Shown here: positions 7,932 through 16,247 of the stretch, in pieces
Layout: every line of letters begins with the position of its first letter
Numbering within the stretch: position 1 is the first letter of the stretch
NCBI GenBank assembly: GCA_963712765.1
Contig: CAVQIX010000006.1
Location: 1-64,000, forward strand
DNA length: 64,000 nucleotides
Direction: 5' to 3'
DNA from: CAXMST01 sp963712765
Lineage (GTDB): Bacteria > Actinomycetota > Thermoleophilia > Solirubrobacterales > 70-9
Notes under the pieces: model-generated
What the model was told of the DNA's origin: nothing
The model's database searches: none
The model's input: the letters and a program-made list of their open reading frames with translations, nothing else
Translations under genes and position numbers: made by a program

Positions 7932-8132
7932 ATGGCAGAAGGAACCGTCAAGTGGTTCAACGAGGACAAGGGCTACGGCTTCATCGAGGTCGAGGGCGGT
8001 GGCAAGGACGCGTTCGTCCATGTCAGCGGACTCGCCCCGGGAACCCGCGTGGCCGAGGGTGACCGCGTCACCTTCGATCTCGAGGAGGGCCAAAAGGGCC
8101 CACAGGCTGCGAATGTCTCCGTTGCCGGCTAG
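7932..8132 (+). CDS. Cold-shock protein (CspA family)
   Basis: 66 aa, the usual size of a single cold-shock domain. RNP1 is KGYGFI (about residues 13-18) and RNP2 is DAFVHVS (about 26-32). It binds single-stranded RNA/DNA and acts as an RNA chaperone or antiterminator in the cytoplasm. It has a strong AGGAGGG ribosome binding site and a perfect 15-bp-stem terminator 18 bp after its stop, so it is a self-contained monocistronic unit. The DNA from about 7846 to 7916 may be a structured 5' leader, as in other csp genes, but I see no defined element in it. Confidence 0.95.
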   Translation: MAEGTVKWFNEDKGYGFIEVEGGGKDAFVHVSGLAPGTRVAEGDRVTFDLEEGQKGPQAANVSVAG

Positions 8133-8150
8133 CTGAATCCTCAGCAGCTT

Positions 8151-8190
8151 CGAGAGGCCGGGTCGTCCAGCGACCCGGCCTCTCGTCTTT
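8151..8190 (+). terminator. Intrinsic terminator of the cold-shock gene
   Basis: A perfect 15-bp inverted repeat (8151-8165 with 8171-8185) has a 5-nt loop and is followed by TCTTT. It is the clearest intrinsic terminator in the window. Confidence 0.9.
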
Positions 8191-8235
8191 AAGCGCCCTG
8201 CCGATCGGCTCGCGGCCCCTCCGCCCGCCGCCCCC

Positions 8236-8241
8236 TACGAT
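8236..8241 (+). promoter_or_regulatory. -10 hexamer TACGAT for the HAD hydrolase
   Basis: TACGAT ends 8 nt before the GTG at 8250; there is no ribosome binding site, so the transcript is probably leaderless. Confidence 0.45.
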
Positions 8242-8249
8242 CCACCGCC

Positions 8250-9044
8250 GTGACCGACACTTCGGACTCATACGAGGGCTACGCGATCGACCTCGACGGG
8301 GTCGTCTGGCTCAGCCGGGAGCCGATCCCCGGCTCACCCGAGGCGATCGAGCGCCTGCGGGCCGCGGGCCGCGCCGTGGTCTTCGTGACCAACGATCCGC
8401 GCAGCACCCGTGCCGAGCTCGCCGATCGATTGACCGAGATCGGCGCCCCGACCGATGCCGCCGACATCCTCACCTCCGCGACGGCCGCTGCCGCCGCGGT
8501 TGCTGAGGCGCAGCCGGGGGCGCGGGTGCTGGCGGTCGGAACCGATTCCTTGCGCCGCGAGCTGACCGCCGACGGGCTCGACGTGCTCGGCGACGGCGAG
8601 AGCGGCGGTCGCATCGACGCGGTCGTCGTCGGCGGCGGAGCGGGCTTCGACTACGAGGTCCTGCGGATTGCCAGCGCCGCGGTCCGCGAGGGAGCCCGGC
8701 TGTGGGCTACCAACCGCGACCCCACCTACCCCACAGCCAGGGGTCTGGTCCCCGGCACCGGAGCCCTGGTAGCGGCGATCGAGGTCGCCGCGGGCGAGCG
8801 GTCGACCAACGTCGGCAAGCCGGAGCCCGCCCTGTTCGAGGCCGCCCTGCGGCGCCTCGGTGTCTCGGGGGCGTTGATGGCTGGGGACAGCCTCAACTCC
8901 GATATCGGCGGAGCGGCTCAGGCTGGGCTCGACACCGCTCTGATCCTCACCGGGCGCGACGGCCGCGAGCAGATCGATGGCGCCTCACCGGCGCCAGACC
9001 TCGTCTTCGACGATCTAGCGGCACTCGCCCGGGCACTGGCCTGA
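8250..9044 (+). CDS. HAD-IIA family phosphatase (NagD-like)
   Basis: 264 aa with all HAD motifs. Motif I is DLDGVVW (Asp14 nucleophile, Asp16), motif II is the FVTND threonine, motif III is the Lys in VGKPEP, and motif IV is GDSLNSDI. A cap domain sits between motifs II and III, as in the NagD/4-nitrophenylphosphatase/phosphoglycolate phosphatase group. It hydrolyses a small phosphate ester in the cytosol; the substrate is not deducible. Start GTG at 8250 is supported by the upstream TACGAT. It is monocistronic between the csp terminator and the monooxygenase promoter. Confidence 0.85.
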   Translation: MTDTSDSYEGYAIDLDGVVWLSREPIPGSPEAIERLRAAGRAVVFVTNDPRSTRAELADRLTEIGAPTDAADILTSATAAAAAVAEAQPGARVLAVGTDSLRRELTADGLDVLGDGESGGRIDAVVVGGGAGFDYEVLRIASAAVREGARLWATNRDPTYPTARGLVPGTGALVAAIEVAAGERSTNVGKPEPALFEAALRRLGVSGALMAGDSLNSDIGGAAQAGLDTALILTGRDGREQIDGASPAPDLVFDDLAALARALA

Positions 9045-9106
9045 ATGCTTGGACGCTCGGCTCATTGAGGGGGCTGGAGCCTGCGGCGGCCCCCGCCCCG
9101 GTCCAC

Positions 9107-9112
9107 TAGATT
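9107..9112 (+). promoter_or_regulatory. -10 hexamer TAGATT for the monooxygenase
   Basis: TAGATT ends 7 nt before the ATG at 9120 and excludes the in-frame TTG at 9111, which lies inside the hexamer. Confidence 0.5.
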
Positions 9113-9119
9113 GGCCGCC

Positions 9120-10586
9120 ATGCGCCGCGACCTGGAGATCGTGATCGTCGGAGCCGGCTTCGGTGGAATCGGTGCGGCGATCGAGCTGCAATCGCACGGC
9201 TTCACCGAGATCACGATCCTCGACCGTGCCCCCGAGCTTGGCGGGACCTGGTTCCACAACAGCTATCCGGGGGCCGCCTGCGACGTCCCCAGCCACCTCT
9301 ACTCCTTCTCTTTCGCCCAGCGCCGCGACTGGAGCCGCCTCTGCTCCCCCCAGGAGGAGATCCTCGACTACCTCAAGGATGTCGCGGCCCTCTACGGCGT
9401 CGATCGTTTCGTGCGGGGCGACGTGGAGGTCGAATCCTGCCGATGGGACGAGGTCTCGAGGCGCTGGACTGTCGACAGTGCCGACGGTCGCAGCTGGGAG
9501 TCGGATGCGGTGATCGTCGCCACCGGTCAGCTCCACCGCAAGTCCTATCCGCGCCTCGGGGGGCTCGAGCGCTTCGAGGGGCACAGCTTCCACTCGGCCG
9601 AGTGGGACCACGACTACGCGCTCACGGGCAAGCGGGTGGCCGTGATCGGAACCGGCGCCAGCGCCGTGCAGTTCGTCCCCGAGATCGCGCCGGAGGTGTC
9701 CGAGATGAAGATCTTCCAGCGCAGCGGCAACTGGTTCATGCCCCGCAAGAACCGGGAGTACCCCGGTCTGGTCAGGGCCGCGATCGAGCGCATACCCGGA
9801 GTCCAGGCGTTTCGCCGCCGCTTCATGTTCAACTACGGCGAGTCGCTGACGATGATGATCCGCCACCCCTCGAGCTGGGGCCGGCTCGGGAAGCTCCGCT
9901 CGGCCCTGTTCATGCGATGGCAGCTACGCGACTCGGCGGTCCGCAGGAAGGCCTGGCCCGACTACACCTTCGGTTGCAAGCGAATCCTCTTCAGCTCCTA
10001 CTTCCTCCCCGCTCTGCAGCGCGACAACGTCGAGCTGATCACCGATGCGATCACCGAGGTCACCCCCTCTGGAATCCGGACGGCCGACGGGTCCGAGCAC
10101 GAGGTCGACTGCATCATCTGGGGCACCGGCTTCCGCACCAACGACTTCATGTTCCCGATGGAGATCACGGGCGCCGGCGATCTCAGCCTGCGTGAGGCAT
10201 GGGCGGAGGGGCCGCACGCCCATCTCGGGATGACGGTGCCCGGCTTCCCCTCCCTGTTCGTGATGTACGGGCCCAACACCAACACCTCGGGCGGCTCGAT
10301 AATCGTCTACCTCGAGGCTCAGGCCGCCTACATCCGCCAGGCGCTGCAGCGGGTCGCCGAGACCGGCGCCGACGCTATCGCCGTCAGGCCCGAGGTCGAG
10401 GCTGCCAGCGACCTCTCGGTGCAGCAGCGCTTCGAGGGCACCGCCTGGACGGAGTGCGACTCCTGGTACCGGAACGAGTCGGGCAGGATCGTCGCCAACT
10501 GGCCCGGATACATGCGCGAGTACCTGGCCGAGACCGAGCATCTCGATCCGAGCGAGTACGAGCTCGTGGGGACCTCGCAGCGCTGA
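9120..10586 (+). CDS. Flavin monooxygenase, Baeyer-Villiger type
   Basis: 488 aa. The FAD-binding fingerprint GAGFGGIGAA is at 11-20, the Baeyer-Villiger fingerprint FEGHSFHSAEWD (F-x-G-x3-H-x3-W-D) at 152-163, and the NADPH-binding GTGASA at about 177. This is the Type I BVMO arrangement; the enzyme would use NADPH and O2 to insert oxygen next to a ketone, or oxidise a heteroatom. The length is somewhat shorter than most cyclohexanone-type BVMOs, close to the 4-hydroxyacetophenone/phenylacetone-like group. There is no obvious pathway partner beside it. A strong terminator follows the stop, so it is a single-gene unit. Confidence 0.87.
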   Translation: MRRDLEIVIVGAGFGGIGAAIELQSHGFTEITILDRAPELGGTWFHNSYPGAACDVPSHLYSFSFAQRRDWSRLCSPQEEILDYLKDVAALYGVDRFVRGDVEVESCRWDEVSRRWTVDSADGRSWESDAVIVATGQLHRKSYPRLGGLERFEGHSFHSAEWDHDYALTGKRVAVIGTGASAVQFVPEIAPEVSEMKIFQRSGNWFMPRKNREYPGLVRAAIERIPGVQAFRRRFMFNYGESLTMMIRHPSSWGRLGKLRSALFMRWQLRDSAVRRKAWPDYTFGCKRILFSSYFLPALQRDNVELITDAITEVTPSGIRTADGSEHEVDCIIWGTGFRTNDFMFPMEITGAGDLSLREAWAEGPHAHLGMTVPGFPSLFVMYGPNTNTSGGSIIVYLEAQAAYIRQALQRVAETGADAIAVRPEVEAASDLSVQQRFEGTAWTECDSWYRNESGRIVANWPGYMREYLAETEHLDPSEYELVGTSQR

Positions 10587-10589
10587 GAC

Positions 10590-10615
10590 CTCGGGCCGCC
10601 TGCAGGCGGCCCGAG
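10590..10615 (+). terminator. Terminator after the monooxygenase gene
   Basis: An 11-bp perfect GC-rich stem (10590-10600 with 10605-10615) with a TGCA loop begins 4 nt after the stop codon. No T-run follows, which is common in very GC-rich genomes. Confidence 0.6.
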
Positions 10616-10988
10616 TCCGGCCCCCTTCCTCGCATAGCCATGTGATCTCCGGCGAACCGAGTGCTACCGCACGGGTACGACTTCGGGCTCGGCCGGCGGC
10701 TCCCCAACCGGACGATGACGGCGCCGTCACGCGCTAAAGGCCGAGCGTCCCGGCCGGCCTCGGGGACATCGTGCGCCCTCAGTCGGCGTTCGGCGCCGTG
10801 CGCGGCAGTCCCATATCGCGCTCGACCACCGAACCGAAGGCGCGGGCTGGGAGCACGGACGAGAGGCCGACGAGAATCCGCGCGTCGCGGCCGATCAGCG
10901 ACGGGAGTGACCTCGCCGTCTATGCGGAGCGGCGCAGATGACGAAGCAGCCGCGAAATCACACCTCGATCTGAGGAAGGGGAGTGCGG
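10616..10988. other. Intergenic region without a supported gene
   Basis: These 373 bases lie between the monooxygenase terminator and the stop of the convergent cation transporter. The open frames here are Arg/Ser/Ala-rich and have no recognisable motif or ribosome binding site. I found no tRNA, repeat array or palindrome of note. The 5'-most part holds GC-rich short repeats only. Confidence 0.5.
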
Positions 10989-11918
10989 CTAGGCCGAGCG
11001 CAGCAGATCCGGCTCGATGTAGATTCGCTTCGCGATCGGAACAGCGGAGCGGATTCGGGCCTCGCAGTCGTTGATCGCATCCGCCAGCTGCGGCACGGTC
11101 AGCTCGGGCTCGAACTCGAGCTTGACCGCGACCAGAAGCTCGTCGGGCCCGAGGTGCTGGGTGAGGATCTGGATGATCGAGCGGACGCCGTCGGTGTCTC
11201 CCAGCTCCGACTCGATCAGCTCGACCTGCTCGGGCCTCGCGGCCTCCCCCAACAGGAGGCTGCTCATCTCGATGGCCAGCACGATCGCGATCGCGACCAG
11301 CAGCGCGCCGATCGCGATCGTCCCGGCGCCGTCCCAGACCGGGTTACCGGTGATCTGAGCGAGCGCGACGCCGATCGTGGCGAAGGTCAGCCCGAGGACC
11401 GCCCCGGAGTCCTCGAGGACCAGGACCGGGAGCTCGGGGCTGCGCGAGTTACGGATGTATGCGAACCAGCTACGGTCGCCCCGCTCGCTGTTGGCGTGTT
11501 TGGCGGCAGTGCGCAGGGCGAGCGCCTCAAAGACGATCGCGACGCCGAAGATTGCGAAGGCGACCGCGGGGCTGCTGATCTCCTCGGGGTGTCCCACCTT
11601 GTGGATCCCCTCGTAGAGCGAGAAGAGCCCGCCGACGCTGAAGAGGACAACCGAGACCACGAATGCCCAGAAGTAGCGGCTGCGCCCGTAGCCGAACGGA
11701 TGCAGCTCCGTCGGGGCCTTCTTCGCTCGGCGCCCGCCGAGAAACAGCAGGCCCTGGTTGGAGGAATCCGCGACCGAATGGATCGACTCCGCCAGCAGAG
11801 CTGAGGAGCCGGTGATCACGAAGCCGAAGAGCTTCGCTACCGCGATCCCCATGTTCGCGAGGAAGGCGGCGAGGATCGCCCTGGTGCTGTCTCCGTGTCC
11901 CGAACCCGAGCCTGCCAT
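10989..11918 (-). CDS. Cation diffusion facilitator transporter
   Basis: 309 aa membrane protein with about six transmembrane segments between residues 12 and 225 and a cytoplasmic C-terminal domain. LLAESIHSVADSSNQ (Glu44, His47, Asp51) in TM2 and VLEDSGAVLGL in TM5 are the paired metal-site helices of CDF exporters. It should export a divalent cation (Zn, Mn, Fe or Co) in exchange for protons. The pattern resembles the ZnT9-like branch, so the metal is uncertain. It sits just downstream of the sulfatase but on the same strand only after 31 bp, so co-transcription with the sulfatase would have it second in reading order reversed; it is more likely independent. Confidence 0.85.
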   Translation of the reverse strand: MAGSGSGHGDSTRAILAAFLANMGIAVAKLFGFVITGSSALLAESIHSVADSSNQGLLFLGGRRAKKAPTELHPFGYGRSRYFWAFVVSVVLFSVGGLFSLYEGIHKVGHPEEISSPAVAFAIFGVAIVFEALALRTAAKHANSERGDRSWFAYIRNSRSPELPVLVLEDSGAVLGLTFATIGVALAQITGNPVWDGAGTIAIGALLVAIAIVLAIEMSSLLLGEAARPEQVELIESELGDTDGVRSIIQILTQHLGPDELLVAVKLEFEPELTVPQLADAINDCEARIRSAVPIAKRIYIEPDLLRSA

Positions 11919-11949
11919 CGGCCCGGCAAGCTACACGGCCGGGCCCTGC

Positions 11950-13332
11950 TCAGCGGACCTTCGGTGGTGTCTTGCGGACCCGGTTCATCTTCTCCTCAAG
12001 CGACCCGGCCTTCTTCGTCCACTTCTTGCGGCCGGTGGAGATCAGGTTGAAGGTCTCTTCGGGGTCGTTCTTGAGGTCGTAGAGCTCGAGCTCGCCGGTC
12101 TTGTCGTAGCGGATGTACTTCCAGCGCTTGGTGCGCGCCCCGGAGTAGATCTTGTCGCGGCCACCCTGGGCCCGCCGAAGGTAGATCGTCTTGTGCAGGC
12201 GCTTGCGCTCCTCGTCGATCAGGGGCCGCAGGCTGCGGCCGTCGACCGGTCGCCGGGTCTCGATTCCGGCGTAGTCGCTGAAGGTCGGGGTGAAGTCGAT
12301 GTTGCCGATCAGGGCGTTCTCGCGGCGGCCCTCGACGCCCGGGACGCGGATCCAGGTCGGCACCCGCGAGCAGACCTCGTAGGCGCAGTTCTTCTTCGTG
12401 TAGCGGTGGTCACCCATCGCGATGCCGTGGTCGGTGGTGTAGAGCACGATTGTCTCGTCCAGCTCGCCCTTTGCCTCGAGCGTCTCGAAAATGTCCCGCA
12501 CACCGTCGTCGATCGAGAGGATCGTGCGGTTGTGGTCGAGCCGATCGGCGCGCAGCTCCTTGCGGTCCGGCTGCTTCAGCGAGGAGATCCACTCGGGCTT
12601 GTCGGAGACGTCCTTCTCGAGGTAGGCCTCGCCCTGGGGGATCGTCGGGACGTCAGCGTTGCGATGCCGCTTCGCCGGGACCCAGGGACCGTGGGGGCCG
12701 AAGTAGCTGACCATCGCGAAGAACGGCCGGCCGGGGTCGGTCTCCTCGATGAACTCGACCGCCTTCTCGTTGAAGACGTCGGTCGAGTACGCGCCGGCTC
12801 CCTTGCCCCTGGTCTGGAGGGTGCCGTTGTCGTTGAGCGTGTAGCGGTCGTATCCCTGCTTGCCGTCGTAGGAGACCCAGTAGTCCCAGCCCTCGGGAAC
12901 GAAGGTCGCCTTCTCGTCCCAGGGGAACTTGTTGAAGTACTTGCCGATGAAACCCGTCTGGTAGCCGTCGTCCTCGAGCCACTGGGCGATGGTCGATCGG
13001 CCGTTGAAGTCCGCCGTCTCGGAGTTGCTCTCGATCCCCGTATTCGACGAGGTCTGGCCCGTGAGCATCGTCGCCCGCGAAGGGCAGCACAGAGCGGTGT
13101 TGACCATCGCGCTGGAGAACTTCACCCAGTCGTCACGTGAGTTCATGTAGGGCATCGCCCGCATCGATCGGTTGTGCTGGTCGTCGCTGAAGAAGACGAC
13201 GATGTTGGGCCGATCCCGCTTGGCGGCGGCGTCGACCGAGTCGGAGCCGCCCGTGATCAGGGCGACGACCGCGACGACGACCGCGACCGCGGACGCGAGG
13301 ACGATGCTCTTGGCTTGGAAGGTGCGCGACAT
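11950..13332 (-). CDS. Secreted or anchored sulfatase, formylglycine type
   Basis: 460 aa. A hydrophobic segment at about 10-27 gives a signal peptide/anchor. The alkaline-phosphatase-fold sulfatase domain starts at PNIVVFFSDDQ (metal ligands Asp50, Asp51). The C-x-P-x-R signature CCPSR is at 82-86; Cys82 would be converted to formylglycine. Later motifs are IGKY (about 130), FGPHGPW and TTDHGIAMGDH. It would hydrolyse sulfate esters outside the membrane. No formylglycine-generating enzyme is in the window, so activation depends on a distant gene. A second sulfatase of the same type lies at 33946-35442. Confidence 0.87.
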   Translation of the reverse strand: MSRTFQAKSIVLASAVAVVVAVVALITGGSDSVDAAAKRDRPNIVVFFSDDQHNRSMRAMPYMNSRDDWVKFSSAMVNTALCCPSRATMLTGQTSSNTGIESNSETADFNGRSTIAQWLEDDGYQTGFIGKYFNKFPWDEKATFVPEGWDYWVSYDGKQGYDRYTLNDNGTLQTRGKGAGAYSTDVFNEKAVEFIEETDPGRPFFAMVSYFGPHGPWVPAKRHRNADVPTIPQGEAYLEKDVSDKPEWISSLKQPDRKELRADRLDHNRTILSIDDGVRDIFETLEAKGELDETIVLYTTDHGIAMGDHRYTKKNCAYEVCSRVPTWIRVPGVEGRRENALIGNIDFTPTFSDYAGIETRRPVDGRSLRPLIDEERKRLHKTIYLRRAQGGRDKIYSGARTKRWKYIRYDKTGELELYDLKNDPEETFNLISTGRKKWTKKAGSLEEKMNRVRKTPPKVR

Positions 13333-13519
13333 GGGATTCGGAAGGAGCTCTCAGGTCTAGACCCGCCGCCGGGCGCGAAGTCTCGGGCTTCGCGGACGAT
13401 CGGTCGGTCCCCCGCTCGAGCGCAATTCTAGAGATCAGGGCGGCTCGCCCCGGCAGGAGAACGTCGGTCGAATAGTGTGACCGGTCCACGGCTCCGACGT
13501 AGTAGTGAAGGTGGAAGCA

Positions 13520-13939
13520 ATGCGGAACATCGAGCGGGTAGCGAGACTGGCCCCGCTGGCACTCGTCGCCGGTGCCCTCGCCGTGGCCGGTTGCGGCGAC
13601 GATGCCGGCGACTCCGAGCCGGCGACGGGCTCGCCCGACGACGTCGTCTCCACCACGCTGGACGATCCGGGCGGCGCCGCGACGATCCCCGATCTGCCGG
13701 TCAACGAGGATCCGGCGGCGGTCTCGTGCACGGCGCCCCCGATGGGCACCTTCGACGCCACGGCGACGGTCGGCGGTTCGCTCAAGGACGGGAGGGCGGC
13801 GGCGCTCGAGCAGGGCTGCTCGATCCGGGTCGCGATGCGTAACGGCAAGGGGCTCGCGCTCACCGAGGATTTTCGACCCGACCGGGTGAACGTAGCCGTG
13901 GAGAGCGGCGAGATCACCGAGATCCTCAGCATCGGCTGA
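13520..13939 (+). CDS. Small lipoprotein with I78-inhibitor-like domain
   Basis: 139 aa. The signal peptide ends in the lipobox VAGC (Cys about 26), followed by an Asp/Ser/Pro-rich linker. The last 45 residues (GCSIRVAMRNG...FRPDRVNVAVE...ITEILSI) resemble the peptidase inhibitor I78 family: the D-RPDRLNV strand and closing strand match. A role as a periplasmic/surface protease inhibitor is inferred from that similarity only. ATG at 13520 is preferred over the in-frame GTG at 13505 because AAGGTGG lies just upstream and the signal peptide is then of normal length. Confidence 0.65.
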   Translation: MRNIERVARLAPLALVAGALAVAGCGDDAGDSEPATGSPDDVVSTTLDDPGGAATIPDLPVNEDPAAVSCTAPPMGTFDATATVGGSLKDGRAAALEQGCSIRVAMRNGKGLALTEDFRPDRVNVAVESGEITEILSIG

Positions 13940-13983
13940 CCGGAGCTTCTGCTCCCCGATTCCTCGTCACAGGACGACCCGGC

Positions 13984-13989
13984 TAGGCT
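13984..13989 (+). promoter_or_regulatory. -10 hexamer TAGGCT for the flavin reductase
   Basis: TAGGCT ends 7 nt before the ATG at 13997; there is no Shine-Dalgarno, hence a probable leaderless start. Confidence 0.5.
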
Positions 13990-13996
13990 CTCAGCG

Positions 13997-14620
13997 ATGG
14001 CACGAGTCGACTATGACCCGGCGGAGATTCCCGCCCGCTCCTTCTACAAGCTGATGACCGCCTCAATCGTGCCGCGACCGATCGCCTGGATCTCCTCTCG
14101 AGCGGCCGACGGCACCGACAACCTCGCCCCCCACTCCTTCTTCACAGCCTCATGCGTCGATCCTCCGGTTCTGCAGTTCACCTCGGTGGGACGCAAGGAC
14201 AGCCAGCGCAACATCGAGGAGTTCGAGGAGTTCGTGGTCAATTTCTGCCCGGAGTCGCTGTTCGAGGAGGTCAACGCCACCGCGACCGACTTTCCGCCGC
14301 ACGTGAGCGAGTTCGACGCCGTTGGTCTCGAGCGGGAGGAGAGCCGGATGGTCGCTCCGCCGAGGGTCAAGGCCTCTCCGGTCGCATTCGAGTGCAAGCT
14401 CGAGGAGACGATGTGCTTCGGTGACTCCACGGTCATCTTCGGCCGGGTGGTCTTCGCGGCGGTCGCCGAGGAGGTGCTCGACGGCGAGCTGCCCGACGTC
14501 GAGCTGCTGAGGCCGCTGGCGCGGCTCGGCAAGATCGAGTGGAGCGAGCTGGGCACGATTCGGCGGATCACCCGGATTCCGCACTCCGAGTGGCCCGGTC
14601 ACTACTCGCCCGAGCAGTAG
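13997..14620 (+). CDS. Flavin reductase-like / FMN-binding split barrel protein
   Basis: 207 aa with the flavin reductase-like domain. The N-terminal strand YKLMTASIVPRPIAWISS is the FMN-phosphate-binding start of this group, followed by NLAPHSFFTASCVDPP. Proteins of this type bind FMN and may reduce free flavin or act on aromatic substrates. The direct follower is a flavodoxin-fold FMN reductase-like gene, so the pair could work on the same flavin or redox partner. The TAG stop is also the start of a TAGGCT hexamer for the next gene. Confidence 0.82.
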   Translation: MARVDYDPAEIPARSFYKLMTASIVPRPIAWISSRAADGTDNLAPHSFFTASCVDPPVLQFTSVGRKDSQRNIEEFEEFVVNFCPESLFEEVNATATDFPPHVSEFDAVGLEREESRMVAPPRVKASPVAFECKLEETMCFGDSTVIFGRVVFAAVAEEVLDGELPDVELLRPLARLGKIEWSELGTIRRITRIPHSEWPGHYSPEQ

Positions 14621-14623
14621 GCT
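14618..14623 (+). promoter_or_regulatory. Possible -10 TAGGCT overlapping a stop codon
   Basis: TAGGCT begins with the TAG stop of the flavin reductase and lies 47 nt before the ATG at 14671. That gene has GGACGGAGA as a ribosome binding site, so here a short leader rather than a leaderless start is expected. Confidence 0.35.
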
Positions 14624-14670
14624 CCGGGTCGAACCCCACGCCGCCCCCGGACGAGGACGGAGAGCCCGAG

Positions 14671-15417
14671 ATGACGCTGAACGAGCAGCAGGAGAAGATG
14701 TGCGAGGACAACGAGATCGACTTCTCCGACCTCAAGGCGATGTTCATCAACTGCACGCTCAAGAAGAGCCCGGAGCAGTCGCACACCCAGGGGCTGATGG
14801 ACATCTCGATGGAGATCATGAAGCGCAACGAGATGACCGTCGATCAGGTCCGCGCGATCGATCACCCGATCGCTACCGGTGTGTGGGAGGACATGACCGA
14901 ACACGGCTGGGACGAGGACGCCTGGCCCGGGATCCAGGAGCGGGTGATGGCGGCTGACATCCTCGTCCTGGGGACGCCGATCTGGCTCGGCGAGAAGTCA
15001 TCGGTCTGCACGCAGGTGATCGAGCGGCTCTACGGCTACTCACACCACACCAACCCCAACGGCCAGTGGGCCTACTACGGTCGCGCCGGCGGGTGTCTAG
15101 TCACCGGCAACGAGGATGGGGTCAAGCACTGCGCGATGAACATCCTCTACTCGCTCCAGCACCTCGGATACACGATTCCGCCCCAGGCCGATGCGGGGTG
15201 GATCGGGGAGGCCGGTCCCGGGCCGTCCTACCTGGACGAGGGTTCAGGCGGCCTGGAGAACGACTTCACCAACCGCAACACGACCTTCATGAGCTGGAAC
15301 CTGATGCACGCCGCACGGATGCTCAAAGACGCCGGCGGCGTGCCCGCCCACGGCAACGTGCGCGCGGAGTGGGACGCCGGCTGCAGGTCTGACTTCCCCA
15401 ACCCCGAGTACCGCTAG
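14671..15417 (+). CDS. Flavodoxin-fold NAD(P)H reductase-like protein
   Basis: 248 aa. Residues 24-110 fit the NADPH-dependent FMN reductase/flavodoxin fold: MFINCTLKKSPEQSHTQ is the phosphate-binding strand-loop, and ADILVLGTPIWLGEKSS is the second flavin-binding loop. A longer C-terminal part (WAYYGRAGGCLVTGNEDG...) continues the fold. It probably binds FMN and handles hydride transfer in the cytoplasm. ATG at 14671 has GGACGGAGA about 8 nt upstream; the open frame extends to 14539 but overlaps the flavin reductase. It is convergent with the PRC-barrel-like gene. Confidence 0.8.
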   Translation: MTLNEQQEKMCEDNEIDFSDLKAMFINCTLKKSPEQSHTQGLMDISMEIMKRNEMTVDQVRAIDHPIATGVWEDMTEHGWDEDAWPGIQERVMAADILVLGTPIWLGEKSSVCTQVIERLYGYSHHTNPNGQWAYYGRAGGCLVTGNEDGVKHCAMNILYSLQHLGYTIPPQADAGWIGEAGPGPSYLDEGSGGLENDFTNRNTTFMSWNLMHAARMLKDAGGVPAHGNVRAEWDAGCRSDFPNPEYR

Positions 15418-15429
15418 GGCCCTCGGGGT

Positions 15430-15783
15430 CTACTTCCGCTTCCAGGGCCCGAAGAGCCTGCCAAGGGCGCCGGACGATTTCCGCGCGGAGAAGACGCCGG
15501 GGCCGTTCTCGGGCGGGGGCAGCCGGGCGACCTCGGCGGCGGTGATCGAGAGAAAGACGCCGCGCTCGAAGGTGCGGGTTACCTCGGGGCCGTCGACGAA
15601 GCGGACTGATCCCGCACCGTCGTTGATCACGATTCCGTCGAGGATGTGCTCACGGTAGTTGTCGACGATCTGCTCGACAGTTCCGACCACGGCCTGCTCG
15701 ATGTCATAGACGGTGGTTCCCTCCTCGACGGCGTTGTAGTGAACCGCGTGGCCGAGGTCGAGTTCTTGGAGTCGATCATTCAT
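15430..15783 (-). CDS. PRC-barrel-like (DUF2171-type) protein
   Basis: 117 aa. The sequence VYDIEQAVVGTVEQIVDNY...GIVINDG...RFVDGPEVTRTFERGVFLSI is a small beta-barrel repeat like PRC-barrel/DUF2171 domains, followed by a Pro/Lys-rich tail. Such domains bind proteins or RNA; no function can be assigned. ATG at 15783 is preferred to one 45 nt upstream because TATATT lies exactly 7 nt before it. It shares a 23-bp divergent promoter region with the DUF3052 gene. Confidence 0.6.
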   Translation of the reverse strand: MNDRLQELDLGHAVHYNAVEEGTTVYDIEQAVVGTVEQIVDNYREHILDGIVINDGAGSVRFVDGPEVTRTFERGVFLSITAAEVARLPPPENGPGVFSARKSSGALGRLFGPWKRK

Positions 15784-15790
15784 GCCCTGA

Positions 15791-15800
15791 AATATACGAT
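15791..15800. promoter_or_regulatory. Overlapping divergent leaderless promoters
   Basis: The minus-strand hexamer TATATT (15791-15796) ends 7 nt before the ATG at 15783. The plus-strand hexamer TACGAT (15795-15800) ends 6 nt before the GTG at 15807. The two share two bases, and the whole region between the start codons is 23 bp. Confidence 0.5.
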
Positions 15801-15806
15801 CGTTGG

Positions 15807-16211
15807 GTGGCCGGCTACTCAGGTACACCGCTTCCCAAGAAGCTCGGGATCAAGGAGGGGGCCGAGGTCGCGTTCCCCGGGGCGCCGGCGGAGTTCGAGC
15901 GGGCCCTCGGCGAGCTGCCCGCCGCGGTCAGGATCAAGCGGGCTGCGCGGGGCCCGCTCGACGTCGTCGTCCTCTTCGTCCGCCGCCGCTCCGAGCTCGC
16001 CCGCCGGATCGATCCGCTCGCTCGCGCGGTCCACCCTGACGGTGGGCTGTGGATCGCCTGGCCGAAGCGGGCCAGCGACGTCCCGACCGACATGACCGAG
16101 GACATCGTCCGCGAGCTCGGGCTGCCGCTCGGCATGGTCGACAACAAGGTCTGCGCGATCGACGAGACCTGGTCGGGCCTGCGCCTCGTCTGGCGGCGCG
16201 AGAACCGCTGA
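15807..16211 (+). CDS. DUF3052 family protein
   Basis: 134 aa. It starts AGYSGTPLPKKLGIK, the characteristic opening of DUF3052 proteins, followed by the LDVVVLFVRRRSEL strand, GGLWIAWPKRASDVPTDM, and LGMVDNKVCAIDETWSGLRLVWR. The function of the family is unknown. GTG at 15807 is set by the family N-terminus and the upstream TACGAT. The tight divergent pairing with the PRC-barrel-like gene suggests shared control. Confidence 0.8.
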   Translation: MAGYSGTPLPKKLGIKEGAEVAFPGAPAEFERALGELPAAVRIKRAARGPLDVVVLFVRRRSELARRIDPLARAVHPDGGLWIAWPKRASDVPTDMTEDIVRELGLPLGMVDNKVCAIDETWSGLRLVWRRENR

Positions 16212-16247
16212 CCGAGCGCCCGGCTCGATGGTCGCGATGGGCGGACG

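Noticed and set aside
10661..11074. Possible 137-residue gene between the monooxygenase and the cation transporter
   Set aside because: Arg/Ser/Ala-rich without a motif or ribosome binding site, and it overlaps the 3' end of the transporter.
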